A stretch of 64,000 bases of DNA from Erythrobacteraceae bacterium (GCA_027489065.1 JAIYAM010000035.1:49460-113459); one strand, 5' to 3'. Numbered from the stretch's first letter, positions 53,944-63,007 are shown. Numbers and translations: made by a program. Notes: generated from the sequence alone by a model not told the origin.

Positions 53944-56112
53944 ATGAACCGTGTGCGCCTCCTTGTCCTCAATGCCGCTCTGGGTGCGCTCGATTACCGG
54001 CTGCCCGAGGGGGTGAGCGCGCCTGCCGGCAGCGTGGTGGTCGCGCCCTTGGGGCCGCGCAAGGTGATGGGGATCGTCTGGGACGAAGGCCGCTTGCCGG
54101 GCGACGAAATCGCCTTCGAGCGGCTGCGCCCGATCACCGAGGTGCTTACAGTCCCGCCACTGCCCGGGCCGCTTCGGCGGCTGATCGAGTGGACCGCAGA
54201 CTATTACTGTGCGCCGCTTGCCTCGGTGGCGCGCATGGCGCTGGCGAGCGGCGGGGCGCTGGGCGGCCCGGCGACGATGACCGAATATCGCCTGACGGGG
54301 AGCGAAGCCGCGGGGCGGCTCACCGCGCAGCGCAGGACCGCGATGGAGAAGCTGGCGGGCCAGCAGGGCACGATGCGCGAACTCGCCGCGCTGGCGGGCG
54401 TTTCGGAGGGCGTGCTGCGCGGCATGGCGGGCGCAGGGCTGATCGAGCCGGTGACGGTGAACATCGACCGCCGTTATCCGAGCGCCGATCCCAATTATCA
54501 CCAACCTGCGCTGTCGCCGATACAGGGCGAGGTCGCCGGGCAACTGGTCGGTGCGGTGAAGGCACGCGTCTTTGCACCCTACCTCCTCGATGGGGTGACC
54601 GGATCGGGCAAGACCGAGACCTATTTCGAGCCGGTCGCCGAAGCCATCCGCGAGGGGCGGCAGGTGCTCGTCCTGCTGCCCGAAATCGCGCTCACCGAAA
54701 ACTTCCTCGCCCGCTTCACCGCCCGCTTCGGCGCTGCGCCGGTGCTTTGGCACTCCTCGCTGCGCTCCACCGAGCGGCGGCGCGCGTGGCGGGCGATTGC
54801 CGATGGCTCGGCGCAGGTGGTGGTCGGGGCGCGTTCGGCGCTGTTCCTGCCCTATGCCAACTTAGGGCTGATCGTGGTCGACGAGGCACACGAGATCAGC
54901 TTCAAGCAGGACGACGGGGTGCGCTACAACGCCCGCGACGTGGCGGTGATGCGGGCCCGGTTCGAATCCATCCCGGTGATCCTCGCCAGCGCTACCCCCG
55001 CGCTGGAAAGCCTGCACATGGCGGCGCAGGGCATCTACACCAAGCTCGATCTGCCCAGCCGTTATGGCGGGGCGAGCCTGCCGAGCGTGCAGCTTGTCAA
55101 CCTCACCGAGGAAAAGCCGGGGAGCGGGCGCTGGCTCGCCGGGCCGCTCGTGGAGGGCCTGCGCGACCGGCTGGCCAAGGGCGAGCAATCGCTGCTGTTC
55201 CTCAACCGCCGCGGTTATGCGCCGCTGACCCTGTGCCGCAATTGCGGGCACCGCTTCAAATGCCCCTCGTGCAGCGCATGGCTGGTCGAGCACCGGCTCT
55301 CGGCCCGCCTCGCCTGCCACCATTGCGGCTTCGAAACGCGGGTGCCCGAGGCTTGCCCCGAATGCGGCGAGAGCGACTGCCTCGTCGCCTGTGGCCCGGG
55401 CGTCGAGCGGATCGCGGCCGAAGTCGCCGACCTCTTCCCCGAGGCGCGGGTGGCGGTCGCCACCTCCGACACGCTCAACACCCCCGAACGTGCAGCGGAG
55501 TTCATCGCCATGGCCGAGGGCCGCGCGATCGACGTGATCATCGGCACGCAGCTTGTGACGAAAGGCTTCCACTTCCCCGAGCTGACCCTGGTGGGCGTGG
55601 TCGATGCCGACCTCGGCCTCGAAGGGGGCGACCTGCGCGCGGGCGAGCGCACCTTCAGCCAGATCGCGCAGGTCGCCGGGCGCGCCGGTCGCGGGGCCAA
55701 GCCGGGCGAGGTGCTGATCCAGACCCGCCACCCCGACGCGCCCGTGATCGCCGCACTCGCGAACGGAGACCGCGACGCCTTCTACGCTGCAGAAACCGAA
55801 GGCCGCCGCGATGCAGGCGCACCCCCCTTCGGGCGCTGGGCAGCAATCATCCTCTCCTCCGAGGACGAACGCGAAGCGCGCGAGGCAGCGGTGCGGCTCG
55901 GCGACGTGCGCCCGCGGCTCGACGACATCCAGATCCTCGGCCCGGCCCCCGCCCCGCTGGCGCTGCTGCGCGGGCGCTACCGCTACCGCTTCCTCGTCAA
56001 CGCGCGGCGCAGCGCGAACCTGCAAGCCTGCTTGCGCGACTGGATTGCGGGTGTGCGATTCGCTCCCGGCGTGCGGGTCGGGGTGGATATCGATCCCTAC
56101 AGCTTCGTCTGA
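53944..56112 (+). CDS. priA: PriA primosomal protein N' (replication restart helicase)
   Basis: A 722-residue 3'-5' helicase that reloads the replisome at stalled forks. Order: N-terminal DNA-binding region (VRLLVLNAALGALDYRLPEG), Walker A GVTGSGKTETY, DEAH (VVDEAHEISFKQDDG), and the zinc-binding block CRNCGHRFKCPSCSAW / CHHCG / CPECGESDC with eight cysteines. Helicase motif VI is QVAGRAGRG. ATG at 53944; no plausible alternative nearby. Divergent from the DUF4197 gene by 55 bases. Confidence 0.96.
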   Translation: MNRVRLLVLNAALGALDYRLPEGVSAPAGSVVVAPLGPRKVMGIVWDEGRLPGDEIAFERLRPITEVLTVPPLPGPLRRLIEWTADYYCAPLASVARMALASGGALGGPATMTEYRLTGSEAAGRLTAQRRTAMEKLAGQQGTMRELAALAGVSEGVLRGMAGAGLIEPVTVNIDRRYPSADPNYHQPALSPIQGEVAGQLVGAVKARVFAPYLLDGVTGSGKTETYFEPVAEAIREGRQVLVLLPEIALTENFLARFTARFGAAPVLWHSSLRSTERRRAWRAIADGSAQVVVGARSALFLPYANLGLIVVDEAHEISFKQDDGVRYNARDVAVMRARFESIPVILASATPALESLHMAAQGIYTKLDLPSRYGGASLPSVQLVNLTEEKPGSGRWLAGPLVEGLRDRLAKGEQSLLFLNRRGYAPLTLCRNCGHRFKCPSCSAWLVEHRLSARLACHHCGFETRVPEACPECGESDCLVACGPGVERIAAEVADLFPEARVAVATSDTLNTPERAAEFIAMAEGRAIDVIIGTQLVTKGFHFPELTLVGVVDADLGLEGGDLRAGERTFSQIAQVAGRAGRGAKPGEVLIQTRHPDAPVIAALANGDRDAFYAAETEGRRDAGAPPFGRWAAIILSSEDEREAREAAVRLGDVRPRLDDIQILGPAPAPLALLRGRYRYRFLVNARRSANLQACLRDWIAGVRFAPGVRVGVDIDPYSFV

Positions 56113-56148
56113 CGAAACCAAACGCCCCGCCTGCGCGTAACCCTGCCC

Positions 56149-57702
56149 ATGACCCGGCCCATTCTCGTCCCCGTCCTCGGCGACCAGCTCTCGCGCAATC
56201 TCTCCAGCCTGGAGGGCCTCACCCCCGGCGAGGCGGTCATCCTGATGATGGAGGCGTGGGACGAGGCGACCTATGTGAAGCACCACAAGCAGAAGATCGT
56301 GCTGATCTTCTCGGCCATGCGCCACTTCGCCGAAGATCTGCGCGCCGAGGGGTGGCAGGTCGACTACGTCACGCTCGACGATCCCGCCAACACCGGCAGC
56401 TTCACCGGCGAGGTCGCACGCGCGGTGGAGCGCCATGCGCCGTCGGAAATCCGCGTTACCGAGAGCGGTGAATGGCGGGTGCAGGCGGCGATGACCGAGT
56501 GGGAGGGCCGCTTTCCCTGCCCCGTATCGATCCTTCCCGACACCCGCTTCATCGCCAGCCACGCCGATTTCCGCGCCTTCGCGCAAGGCCGCAAGCACCT
56601 CACGATGGAGTATTTCTACCGCGAGATGCGCCGCAAGACCGGGCTACTGATGGACGGCGACAAGCCTGTGGGCGGCATCTGGAACCTCGATGCCGAGAAC
56701 CGCCAGCCGCCCAAGCAAGGCCTCAGCGCCCCGCCCGCGCCCAAGTTCCCGCCCGACGCGATCACGCAGGAGGTCATCGCGCTGGTCGCCGCGCGCTTCG
56801 CGAGCCACTTCGGCGATCTCGAGCCCTTCGGCTGGCCTGTCACCCGCGCGCAGGCGCTGGAGGCCGCCGAGGCCTTCTTCGCGCGCCGCCTCGACCTGTT
56901 CGGCCCCTACCAGGACGCGATGGTCCACGGCGAGGACGATCTCTACCACTCGATGCTCTCGACCAGCCTCAATTGCGGGCTGCTCGATCCGCTCGAACTG
57001 TGCCGCGCGGCCGAGGCTGCCTACAGATCGGGCAGAGCTCCGCTCAATTCCGTGGAGGGCTTCATCCGCCAGATCATCGGCTGGCGCGAATATGTGCGCG
57101 GGTTCTACTGGTACACCATGCCGGGCCTCGCCGAGGCCAACGAATTGGGCGCGCACCGCCCACTCCCGGAGTTCTTCTGGACCGGCGCAACCGACATGCG
57201 CTGCATCGCCGACTGCGTCCGCACCACCCGCGAGGACGCCCACGCGCACCACATCCAGCGGTTGATGGTGCTCGGCAATTTCTGCCTCATCGCAGGCGTC
57301 GATCCCAGGCAGGTCGCCGACTGGTACCTTGCCGTCTATGCCGATGCCTACGAGTGGGTCGAGCTGCCGAACGTGGCAGGCATGATCCTCTATGCCGACG
57401 GCGGCAGGCTCGCCACCAAGCCCTATGCGGCGAGCGGCAATTACATCAACAAGATGAGCAACTACTGCGGCAAGTGCCGCTATAAGGTGAGCCAGAAGAC
57501 CGGGGCGGACGCCTGCCCCTTCAACCCGCTCTACTGGGACTTCATGGTCAGGAACCGCAAGGCGCTGGAGAGCAACCACCGCATCGGGCGGATCTATGCG
57601 ACCTGGGACAAAATGACCGAGGACAAGCAGGGCGAATATCGGGAGAGCGCGCAGGCCTTCCTCGACAGCCTCGTCCCCGCTTCGCCACGCTGGGCGCGCT
57701 AG
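56149..57702 (+). CDS. Fe-S cluster-containing photolyase (PhrB-like cryptochrome/photolyase)
   Basis: A 517-residue member of the FeS-BCP clade, whose characterised members repair (6-4) photoproducts with FAD and a lumazine antenna. The N-terminal Rossmann part opens with LVPVLGDQLSRNLSSLEG. FAD contacts include GFIRQIIGWREYVRGFYW. Cysteine ligands of the [4Fe-4S] cluster are expected in SLNCGLLDPLELC, and in YCGKCRYK and ADACPFNPLYWDF near the C-terminus. 36 bases downstream of priA on the same strand. Confidence 0.92.
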   Translation: MTRPILVPVLGDQLSRNLSSLEGLTPGEAVILMMEAWDEATYVKHHKQKIVLIFSAMRHFAEDLRAEGWQVDYVTLDDPANTGSFTGEVARAVERHAPSEIRVTESGEWRVQAAMTEWEGRFPCPVSILPDTRFIASHADFRAFAQGRKHLTMEYFYREMRRKTGLLMDGDKPVGGIWNLDAENRQPPKQGLSAPPAPKFPPDAITQEVIALVAARFASHFGDLEPFGWPVTRAQALEAAEAFFARRLDLFGPYQDAMVHGEDDLYHSMLSTSLNCGLLDPLELCRAAEAAYRSGRAPLNSVEGFIRQIIGWREYVRGFYWYTMPGLAEANELGAHRPLPEFFWTGATDMRCIADCVRTTREDAHAHHIQRLMVLGNFCLIAGVDPRQVADWYLAVYADAYEWVELPNVAGMILYADGGRLATKPYAASGNYINKMSNYCGKCRYKVSQKTGADACPFNPLYWDFMVRNRKALESNHRIGRIYATWDKMTEDKQGEYRESAQAFLDSLVPASPRWAR

Positions 57703-58589
57703 GCAGCGGCGGCGAGACGGCGGCGCACCCACCAGGGGGCCATCACCTCGCCCCTGGCGGCCGCGCGCCACACCAGCCACACGCCGAAGCCCCCGGCGAC
57801 CACCAGCGCGATCACAGAGGCCTCGAGCCCGAAGGCCCCGCCCGAGATCAGTGGATCGCCCACCAGCCGCGCATCGACCAGACCGTCGACATCATTGCCC
57901 GACACCGGCACGTCCCACACCAGCCCCTGCGTCATGTTCCAGCCGAAATGCAGCCCTACCGGCAGCCACAGGCTCCGGGTGAGCATATAGGCCCCGCCCA
58001 GCATCAGCCCGGCTTCGACCGCGATGGTGAAGGAGGAAAACACGCTCGCGTTGTCGTTGCCGATATGGCCGAGACCGAACAATGCCGAGGTGACGAACAG
58101 CGCGGCCCAGCTGCCGGCGAACTCCTCGATCCAGCGGAACAGGACGCCGCGGAAGATGAACTCCTCGACGAAGCCCGCGTAGATCCCGGCGGTGAACAGC
58201 AGGATAATCCAGTCCGTAAGGCCGCCCCAGCCAACGACGACGTAGGCGCCCAAGAGCGAAGCGATTCCGACAATCGCGCTGAACAGGAAGAAGGCCACCC
58301 CTGTCCCCAGCAGCAGCCCGCGCGCGGCGCCGGCCATCGGCAAGTCGTCATGCTTGCGATCCCCGAGGCGGCGCAGCACCAACTTCTGCGCAGCGATCAG
58401 CAGCGCGATGGTCAACAGCGTCTGCCCCACGGTAAACGCGACCACATTCACGCTTGGCATCGCCATGCCGATGCCGAAGATCGCGGCAATGATCGCCGCC
58501 GTTAACGCCAATGCGACGAGCATCGCCACCAGCGGGAAGTTCCAGATGCGCTTCCATGCGGGCTGCGGTTCTGCGTGCTCGGCGTCCAT
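57699..58589 (-). CDS. CPBP family intramembrane glutamic endopeptidase
   Basis: A 296-residue membrane protein with about seven helices. The CPBP/CAAX-protease motifs are EEFIFRG (two adjacent glutamates and an arginine), FGLGH and LHFGWNM. Relatives include Rce1 and bacteriocin-processing proteins; the substrate is unknown. ATG at 58589 is chosen because upstream codons lack hydrophobic character. It overlaps the photolyase gene by four bases (convergent). Confidence 0.87.
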   Translation of the reverse strand: MDAEHAEPQPAWKRIWNFPLVAMLVALALTAAIIAAIFGIGMAMPSVNVVAFTVGQTLLTIALLIAAQKLVLRRLGDRKHDDLPMAGAARGLLLGTGVAFFLFSAIVGIASLLGAYVVVGWGGLTDWIILLFTAGIYAGFVEEFIFRGVLFRWIEEFAGSWAALFVTSALFGLGHIGNDNASVFSSFTIAVEAGLMLGGAYMLTRSLWLPVGLHFGWNMTQGLVWDVPVSGNDVDGLVDARLVGDPLISGGAFGLEASVIALVVAGGFGVWLVWRAAARGEVMAPWWVRRRLAAAA

Positions 58590-58689
58590 GATCGGCGGTG
58601 CTCCCCTATGCGATACAAGCGAAGGATGGCGCAGGCGCGCAGCCTTGGCTAGGTCTGGGCGCGACATAACCCACGGGAGAGCCAAAGCC

Positions 58690-59325
58690 ATGCTGACCAT
58701 CCACCACCTGCGCCTGTCGCAATCCGAACGCATCGTCTGGCTCGCCGAGGAGCTGGGGATCGAATATGATTGCAAGCTCTACACCCGCCGCACCGACAAT
58801 CGTCTGGCTCCTGACGAATACAAGGCGCTCCACCCGATGGGCATCGCGCCGGTGATTACAGATGGCGATCTGGTGCTGGGCGAAAGCGGCGCGATCATGG
58901 ACTACATCATCGCGAAATACGCGCCCGATACGGCCTTGGTGCCCGGCGTCGATCACCCCGACTTCACCGACCACCTGTTCTACCTCCACTGGGCCAATGC
59001 GACCTTCATGACCAACGGCATGATGGCGTTGGTGGCGCAGTTCATGGGCGCCAAGGAACTGCCACCGTTTGTGGCGGACCGTGTGGCGAAAGGCTGGGCC
59101 ATCGTCGAGAAGCGCTTGGGCGAGGCGGACTATTTCGGCGGCAGCCAGCTCACCACGGCGGACATCATGATGGGCTTCCAGCTGACGACATCGCGGGCGA
59201 TGAGCGGGATGAGCATCGAGGGGATGCCCAACCTGCAAGCCTACCTGAAGCGCATCGGCGAGCGGCCCGCGTATCAGGCGGCGATGGCGAAGTGCGAACC
59301 GGGGATGCCGCCCAAGCTGGATTGA
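58690..59325 (+). CDS. Glutathione S-transferase family protein
   Basis: A 211-residue GST. The N-terminal thioredoxin-like domain has LTIHHLRLSQSERIVWLAEELGI with the catalytic serine near LRLSQS, and MGIAPVITDGDLVLGESGAIMDYI as the glutathione gamma-glutamyl site (PVI, ESGAI). The all-helical C-terminal half ends near MPPKLD. Divergent from the CPBP gene. GGGAGAG lies upstream of ATG at 58690. Confidence 0.9.
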   Translation: MLTIHHLRLSQSERIVWLAEELGIEYDCKLYTRRTDNRLAPDEYKALHPMGIAPVITDGDLVLGESGAIMDYIIAKYAPDTALVPGVDHPDFTDHLFYLHWANATFMTNGMMALVAQFMGAKELPPFVADRVAKGWAIVEKRLGEADYFGGSQLTTADIMMGFQLTTSRAMSGMSIEGMPNLQAYLKRIGERPAYQAAMAKCEPGMPPKLD

Positions 59326-59335
59326 GGCTCTCCCT

Positions 59336-59437
59336 CGTCATTGCGAGGAGCGCAGGGACGAAGCAATGCATGGAGGAACGGTGCCGCTGGCGGAAACCTC
59401 GGGCCATGGATTGCCACGCCTTCGGCTCGCAACGACG
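59336..59437. repeat. Dispersed inverted-repeat element, copy 2
   Basis: About 102 bases sharing ends with the element at 47377-47480: CGTCATTGCGAGGAGCGCAG at one end and GGCTCGCAACGACG at the other, with CATGGA palindromes inside. It starts 10 bases after the GST stop. No coding capacity. Confidence 0.8.
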
Positions 59438-59622
59438 AAGTTGGGGATCACCCAATCCCGTCGCCCCGGACTTGTTCCGGGGCTTGGCTGCCTTCGTTCG
59501 AGGAACCGCACGACCTCGAGAAGAAGCCGGACCCCGGGTCAAGCCCGGGGCAACGAGGGGGCGGGATTGATCAAGGACATGTTTTCCGTCTCCCCGGCCC
59601 CCGAGCCGGGGCCCCGCTGCCT
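59438..59622. repeat. Run of GC-rich palindromes, including inverted copy 2 of the repeat at 43008-43085
   Basis: With the preceding element this fills the roughly 296-base gap between the GST gene and the next unknown gene; I see no coding sequence. It contains palindromes near 59463-59485, CCCCGGG...CCCGGGG at 59532-59550, and 59587-59622, which is 43050-43085 inverted with one mismatch. The last palindrome abuts the stop codon of the unknown gene. Confidence 0.75.
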
Positions 59623-60191
59623 CATTCGGCAATCTTTTCGTTGCCAATGAAGAAGAACTGCACCTTGTCGCTCGCCGAAGCATACATCATGGCTGCCATG
59701 ACGGGCGCGTATCGCTCGTAGGATCGCGCAGCGAGGAAATCTTCGAGAGGCGGATTGAAGCTCAATCCATTTCCACTCACCTCGAAAAGCGAACCCGGTG
59801 CAAACCCGAGATGCCGCTCAAGCGCCTGCGCATAGCTATCGAGCGCGGCAAAATCGTCCCGGAGCGGGAAGCCCTCCCATCGCCCATAATTCTTGAGCGC
59901 TGCCTCCGCATCGGCGAGTATTCGAGGCCGAGCCAGTTCGGATTCGAAGTCCCGATATTGCTGGAACATCGCGCCATCCTCGAAGGTCACGATTTCCGGG
60001 AACGCCGCTTCCTTGATGCATGGAAAAAGCTCGAGCGTGGCTTCGGCTCCCGACGTGATCACCACCTCGATGCTCTGGAGATAATCCTCGTAGCGAACGG
60101 TGAACTCGCCAGCCTTTAGCCCGCACTCGAGCAGCTTGCGTTCAATCACCTGCTCCTGTGCGAGAGAGGGGTCTGGCGGGGTGTCGATCAT
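59622..60191 (-). CDS. Protein of unknown function
   Basis: A 189-residue soluble acidic protein without recognised domains. It has DYLQSIEVVITSGAEATLELFPCIKEA and FQQYRDFESELARPRILADAEAALKNYGRWEG, mostly helical. Base composition is visibly less GC-rich than its neighbours, and dispersed repeats abut its 3' end, both consistent with acquisition from elsewhere. ATG at 60191 is used; a TTG at 60209 would add six residues. No ribosome binding site is obvious for either. Confidence 0.65.
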   Translation of the reverse strand: MIDTPPDPSLAQEQVIERKLLECGLKAGEFTVRYEDYLQSIEVVITSGAEATLELFPCIKEAAFPEIVTFEDGAMFQQYRDFESELARPRILADAEAALKNYGRWEGFPLRDDFAALDSYAQALERHLGFAPGSLFEVSGNGLSFNPPLEDFLAARSYERYAPVMAAMMYASASDKVQFFFIGNEKIAE

Positions 60192-60231
60192 GAATGGGCT
60201 TGTAGACAAGGGCTTGGCATCGCGCCAGCCG

Positions 60232-61272
60232 TCACCGCCCCTCCCGCTTCAACAACTCCGCCTTGATCGTCAGCCCATAGGCATAGCCCCCCAGCGTGCC
60301 GTCGCCCGCGATCACGCGGTGGCAGGGGATCAGCACCGCGACGTGGTTCGCGCCATTCGCCCCCCCAACAGCGCGGCTCGCCTTAGGGTTGCCCAGAGCC
60401 GCCGCCAACTCGCCATAGGAGCGTGTCTCGCCGTGGGGGATGCGGCGCAGTTCTTCCCAGACCCGCTGCTGGAAGGCGGTGCCCTTCACGTCGAGCGGGA
60501 TGGCAGCGCTGCCGCGGCCGGGTTGTTCGACCGCCTCGACAACCTGGGCAAACAGCACGCGGAAGGCCTCGCCCGCTGGCACCAGTTCCGCGCGCGGGAA
60601 CCTCGCCCGCAGCATCGCCTCGGCATCCCCGCCCTCGGCCATGAAGGCGAGGCAGCACACGCCCTTGTCCGTCGCGCCGACCAGCATCGGCCCCAATGAG
60701 GTCGCCAGCACCGCCCAATGGATCACGCGCCCCGCGCCGCCCCTGCTCCAATCGCTCGGGTTCATTCCCAGCCTGCCTTTCGTCGCACTATAGAACTGTC
60801 CAGACCCCCCGTAGCCCGCGTTTGACAGGGCTTCGGTCACGCCTAGACCCCTCCCAAGCGCCTCTCGCACCCGCTCTTCGCGCAAAGCCCGGGCAAAAGC
60901 GGCGGGCGACATGCCGACCGTCCGCTTGAACAGGCGCTGGAAGTGGGTGGGGGTGTAGCCGGTCAGATCGGACAGGGCCTTGAGCGTCATCGCACCCCCC
61001 TGTCCAACCCGCTCCCGGATCGCGGCGATGGCGGCGAGGACGCAGGCCTCTTCGGCGCTTTGCCTGTGCGGAGAGCACCGCTTGCATGGCCTCAGACCCG
61101 CGTCAGCCGCCTCTTGAGGGGTCGCATAGAAGATTACGTTGCGCCTCAGGGGCGCCTTGGCCGGACAACTCGGGCGGCAGTAGATGCCGGTCGAATGCAC
61201 GCCCATGACGAAAGCGCCGTCGAAGCGCCGGTCCTTGGCGAGCGCGGCCTGCCAGCGGGCCTCGTCGGTCAT
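60232..61272 (-). CDS. ada: Ada, bifunctional methylphosphotriester/O6-methylguanine methyltransferase and regulator
   Basis: A 346-residue alkylation-repair protein and transcription activator. The N-terminal zinc site uses C32, C36, C63 and C66 (YCRPSC, CKRC), with one being the methylphosphotriester acceptor. An AraC-type helix-turn-helix (LKALSDLTGYTPTHFQRLFKRTVGMSP) follows, then the C-terminal methyltransferase with PCHRV (C317). ATG at 61272. Its promoter region holds a parS-type site 10 bases upstream of the start. Confidence 0.95.
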   Translation of the reverse strand: MTDEARWQAALAKDRRFDGAFVMGVHSTGIYCRPSCPAKAPLRRNVIFYATPQEAADAGLRPCKRCSPHRQSAEEACVLAAIAAIRERVGQGGAMTLKALSDLTGYTPTHFQRLFKRTVGMSPAAFARALREERVREALGRGLGVTEALSNAGYGGSGQFYSATKGRLGMNPSDWSRGGAGRVIHWAVLATSLGPMLVGATDKGVCCLAFMAEGGDAEAMLRARFPRAELVPAGEAFRVLFAQVVEAVEQPGRGSAAIPLDVKGTAFQQRVWEELRRIPHGETRSYGELAAALGNPKASRAVGGANGANHVAVLIPCHRVIAGDGTLGGYAYGLTIKAELLKREGR

Positions 61273-61282
61273 GTTCGATGAA

Positions 61283-61298
61283 TGTTCCACGTGAAACA
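61283..61298. other. parS-type ParB-binding site (copy 2)
   Basis: TGTTCCACGTGAAACA, identical to the site at 18344-18359 and in the same orientation. It sits 10 bases upstream of the ada start codon, so ParB binding could affect ada transcription; that is inference. Confidence 0.88.
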
Positions 61299-61343
61299 TT
61301 CTGCCACAGCCCGCAGCCCCCCGCACCCCCGCTTGTTGCGCTC

Positions 61344-61427
61344 AATGTCGCGGCCCCTATCGCGCCCCGTATCGCACTGCTCGAAAATGTCGCGGCCCCT
61401 ATCGCGCCCCGTATCGCACTGCTCGAA
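61344..61427 (+). repeat. Perfect 42-bp tandem duplication upstream of the protease gene
   Basis: Bases 61344-61385 and 61386-61427 are direct copies with period 42; each begins AATGTCGCGGCCCCTATCGC and contains two CCCC runs. It ends 20 bases before the ATG of the trypsin-like gene and probably carries or duplicates its promoter region. Confidence 0.9.
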
Positions 61428-61447
61428 AAAGCCGCTATAGAGCGCGC

Positions 61448-63007
61448 ATGATCCGTCTCCTCGGCGCGCTTGCCCTCCTCCTTGCCCTTTTCGCTGCCCC
61501 TACCTCCGCCGACCCCGGCGATGTGGACGCCGCCGCGCGCGGGGTGGTGCGGGTGGTGATCCTCGGGACCGAGAACGGCCAGCCCGTCCCCGTCAGCCAC
61601 GGCACCGGCTTTGCCGTCAGTCCGACCCGGATCGTCACCAACGCCCACGTGGTAAGCGAGGCGACACAGGACGACACCCTGCGCATCGGCATCGTGCCTG
61701 CCGAGGGCGAAGGCGGCGCTTTCGCGCGGATCATCGCGATCAGCCCGCGCAACGATCTGGCGCTGCTCGAGATCGCCAAGGGCAGCCTGCGCATGCCGCC
61801 GCTGGCGCTTGCCGGCGGATCGCTCAGCAACCTCGGCGAAGTCGCGGCGGTCGGCTACCCGATGAACGTCGATGTCGCGCAAGGCCTTGGCATGGATGAC
61901 ATTTTCCGCGCCCAGCCGCCGGTCAAATCGCGCGGCTTCCTGTCGGGCGTGCGGCCGAGCCGACAGTTCGACACGATCCTCCACACCGCGCCGATCGCGC
62001 GCGGCAATTCGGGCGGGCCGCTGCTGGACGCCTGCGGACGGGTGATCGGGGTCAATTCCTTCAGCACGGATTCGACCAGCGGCGATGCGGAGTTCTACTT
62101 CGCGGTGTCCTTGCGCGAACTGCTCCCGTTCCTGCGGAGCAACGGGGTCGAGCCGGTCACCAACGCCCTCCCCTGCCGATCGATCGACGAACTGAACGCC
62201 GAGGAGCGCCAGCGGCTCGAAAGCGCCCAGTCGCAGGCTCGCGCACGGCTGGCCGAGCGTGCCGAGAATTTGCGCGAGCTGCGCGAAAAGGCGCGGCTGA
62301 CGGCGCAGATGGAGGTGCTCGAACAACGCGAGAACCGCATGGCGCTGGCGCTCATCGCGCTCATCGCGGCGATCGGCGCAGGCTATGCCGCGCTGGTCTG
62401 GCGCGGTGACGAGGCCCGCCGCACCCACGTCCGCATCGCCGCTGCGGTGGCGGTAACGGCGCTTGTCGCGGCGGTGCTGCTGTGGGTTACCCGCCCCGGC
62501 CTTGCCGAGATCGAGGACCGCGTCGCCGCCGCGATCGCCAAGGCCGAAGGGCGCGAGCCCCCCGCCAGCGGCGCCCCCGGCAGTGGCTCGGCCGAGGGCG
62601 CACTGATCTGCACCCTCGTGCCGGACCGCAGCCGCGTCACCTCGGCGCGCACTGACGATGTCGCCCTGGAATGGTCGGCAGACGGCTGCGTCAACAGGCG
62701 CACGCAATACGGGCTCGGTCCGGGGGGAGAATGGAGCCGGGTCTTCGCCGCCGAGGACGACGCGGCGGTGGCGGTCAACACCTATGACCCGGAGACCCGC
62801 ACCCTTCGCTCCGACCGATACCTGTTGGGACAGGACGCGCTCGCCGCCGCGCGCGAGGCGCGTTCAGCCTACACGCCGCCGGCTTGCGGGGTGAGCGACG
62901 CGGCGCGCACGCTGGGCGAGCAGCAACAGGCGCTGATCGCCGCTCTGCCCGATCGGCCCAACGAACGGCTGGTCTATTCCTGCACGGCGAAGAGCGCGGG
63001 GAAATGA
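61448..63007 (+). CDS. Exported trypsin-like serine protease with coiled coil and two TM helices
   Basis: A 519-residue protein. Signal peptide residues 1-21; trypsin-2 domain with triad H67 (TNAHVV), D103 (RNDLALLE) and S188 (GNSGGPL). A charged coiled coil covers about 245-297, then TM helices at about 298-317 and 330-348 joined by a short basic loop (RGDEARRTHVR), which fits positive-inside topology. The C-terminal region (about 350-519) has four cysteines and a Pro/Gly/Ser-rich linker. The protease faces the periplasm. It is not a plain DegP: there is no PDZ domain. The mini-protein downstream overlaps its stop. Confidence 0.85.
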   Translation: MIRLLGALALLLALFAAPTSADPGDVDAAARGVVRVVILGTENGQPVPVSHGTGFAVSPTRIVTNAHVVSEATQDDTLRIGIVPAEGEGGAFARIIAISPRNDLALLEIAKGSLRMPPLALAGGSLSNLGEVAAVGYPMNVDVAQGLGMDDIFRAQPPVKSRGFLSGVRPSRQFDTILHTAPIARGNSGGPLLDACGRVIGVNSFSTDSTSGDAEFYFAVSLRELLPFLRSNGVEPVTNALPCRSIDELNAEERQRLESAQSQARARLAERAENLRELREKARLTAQMEVLEQRENRMALALIALIAAIGAGYAALVWRGDEARRTHVRIAAAVAVTALVAAVLLWVTRPGLAEIEDRVAAAIAKAEGREPPASGAPGSGSAEGALICTLVPDRSRVTSARTDDVALEWSADGCVNRRTQYGLGPGGEWSRVFAAEDDAAVAVNTYDPETRTLRSDRYLLGQDALAAAREARSAYTPPACGVSDAARTLGEQQQALIAALPDRPNERLVYSCTAKSAGK

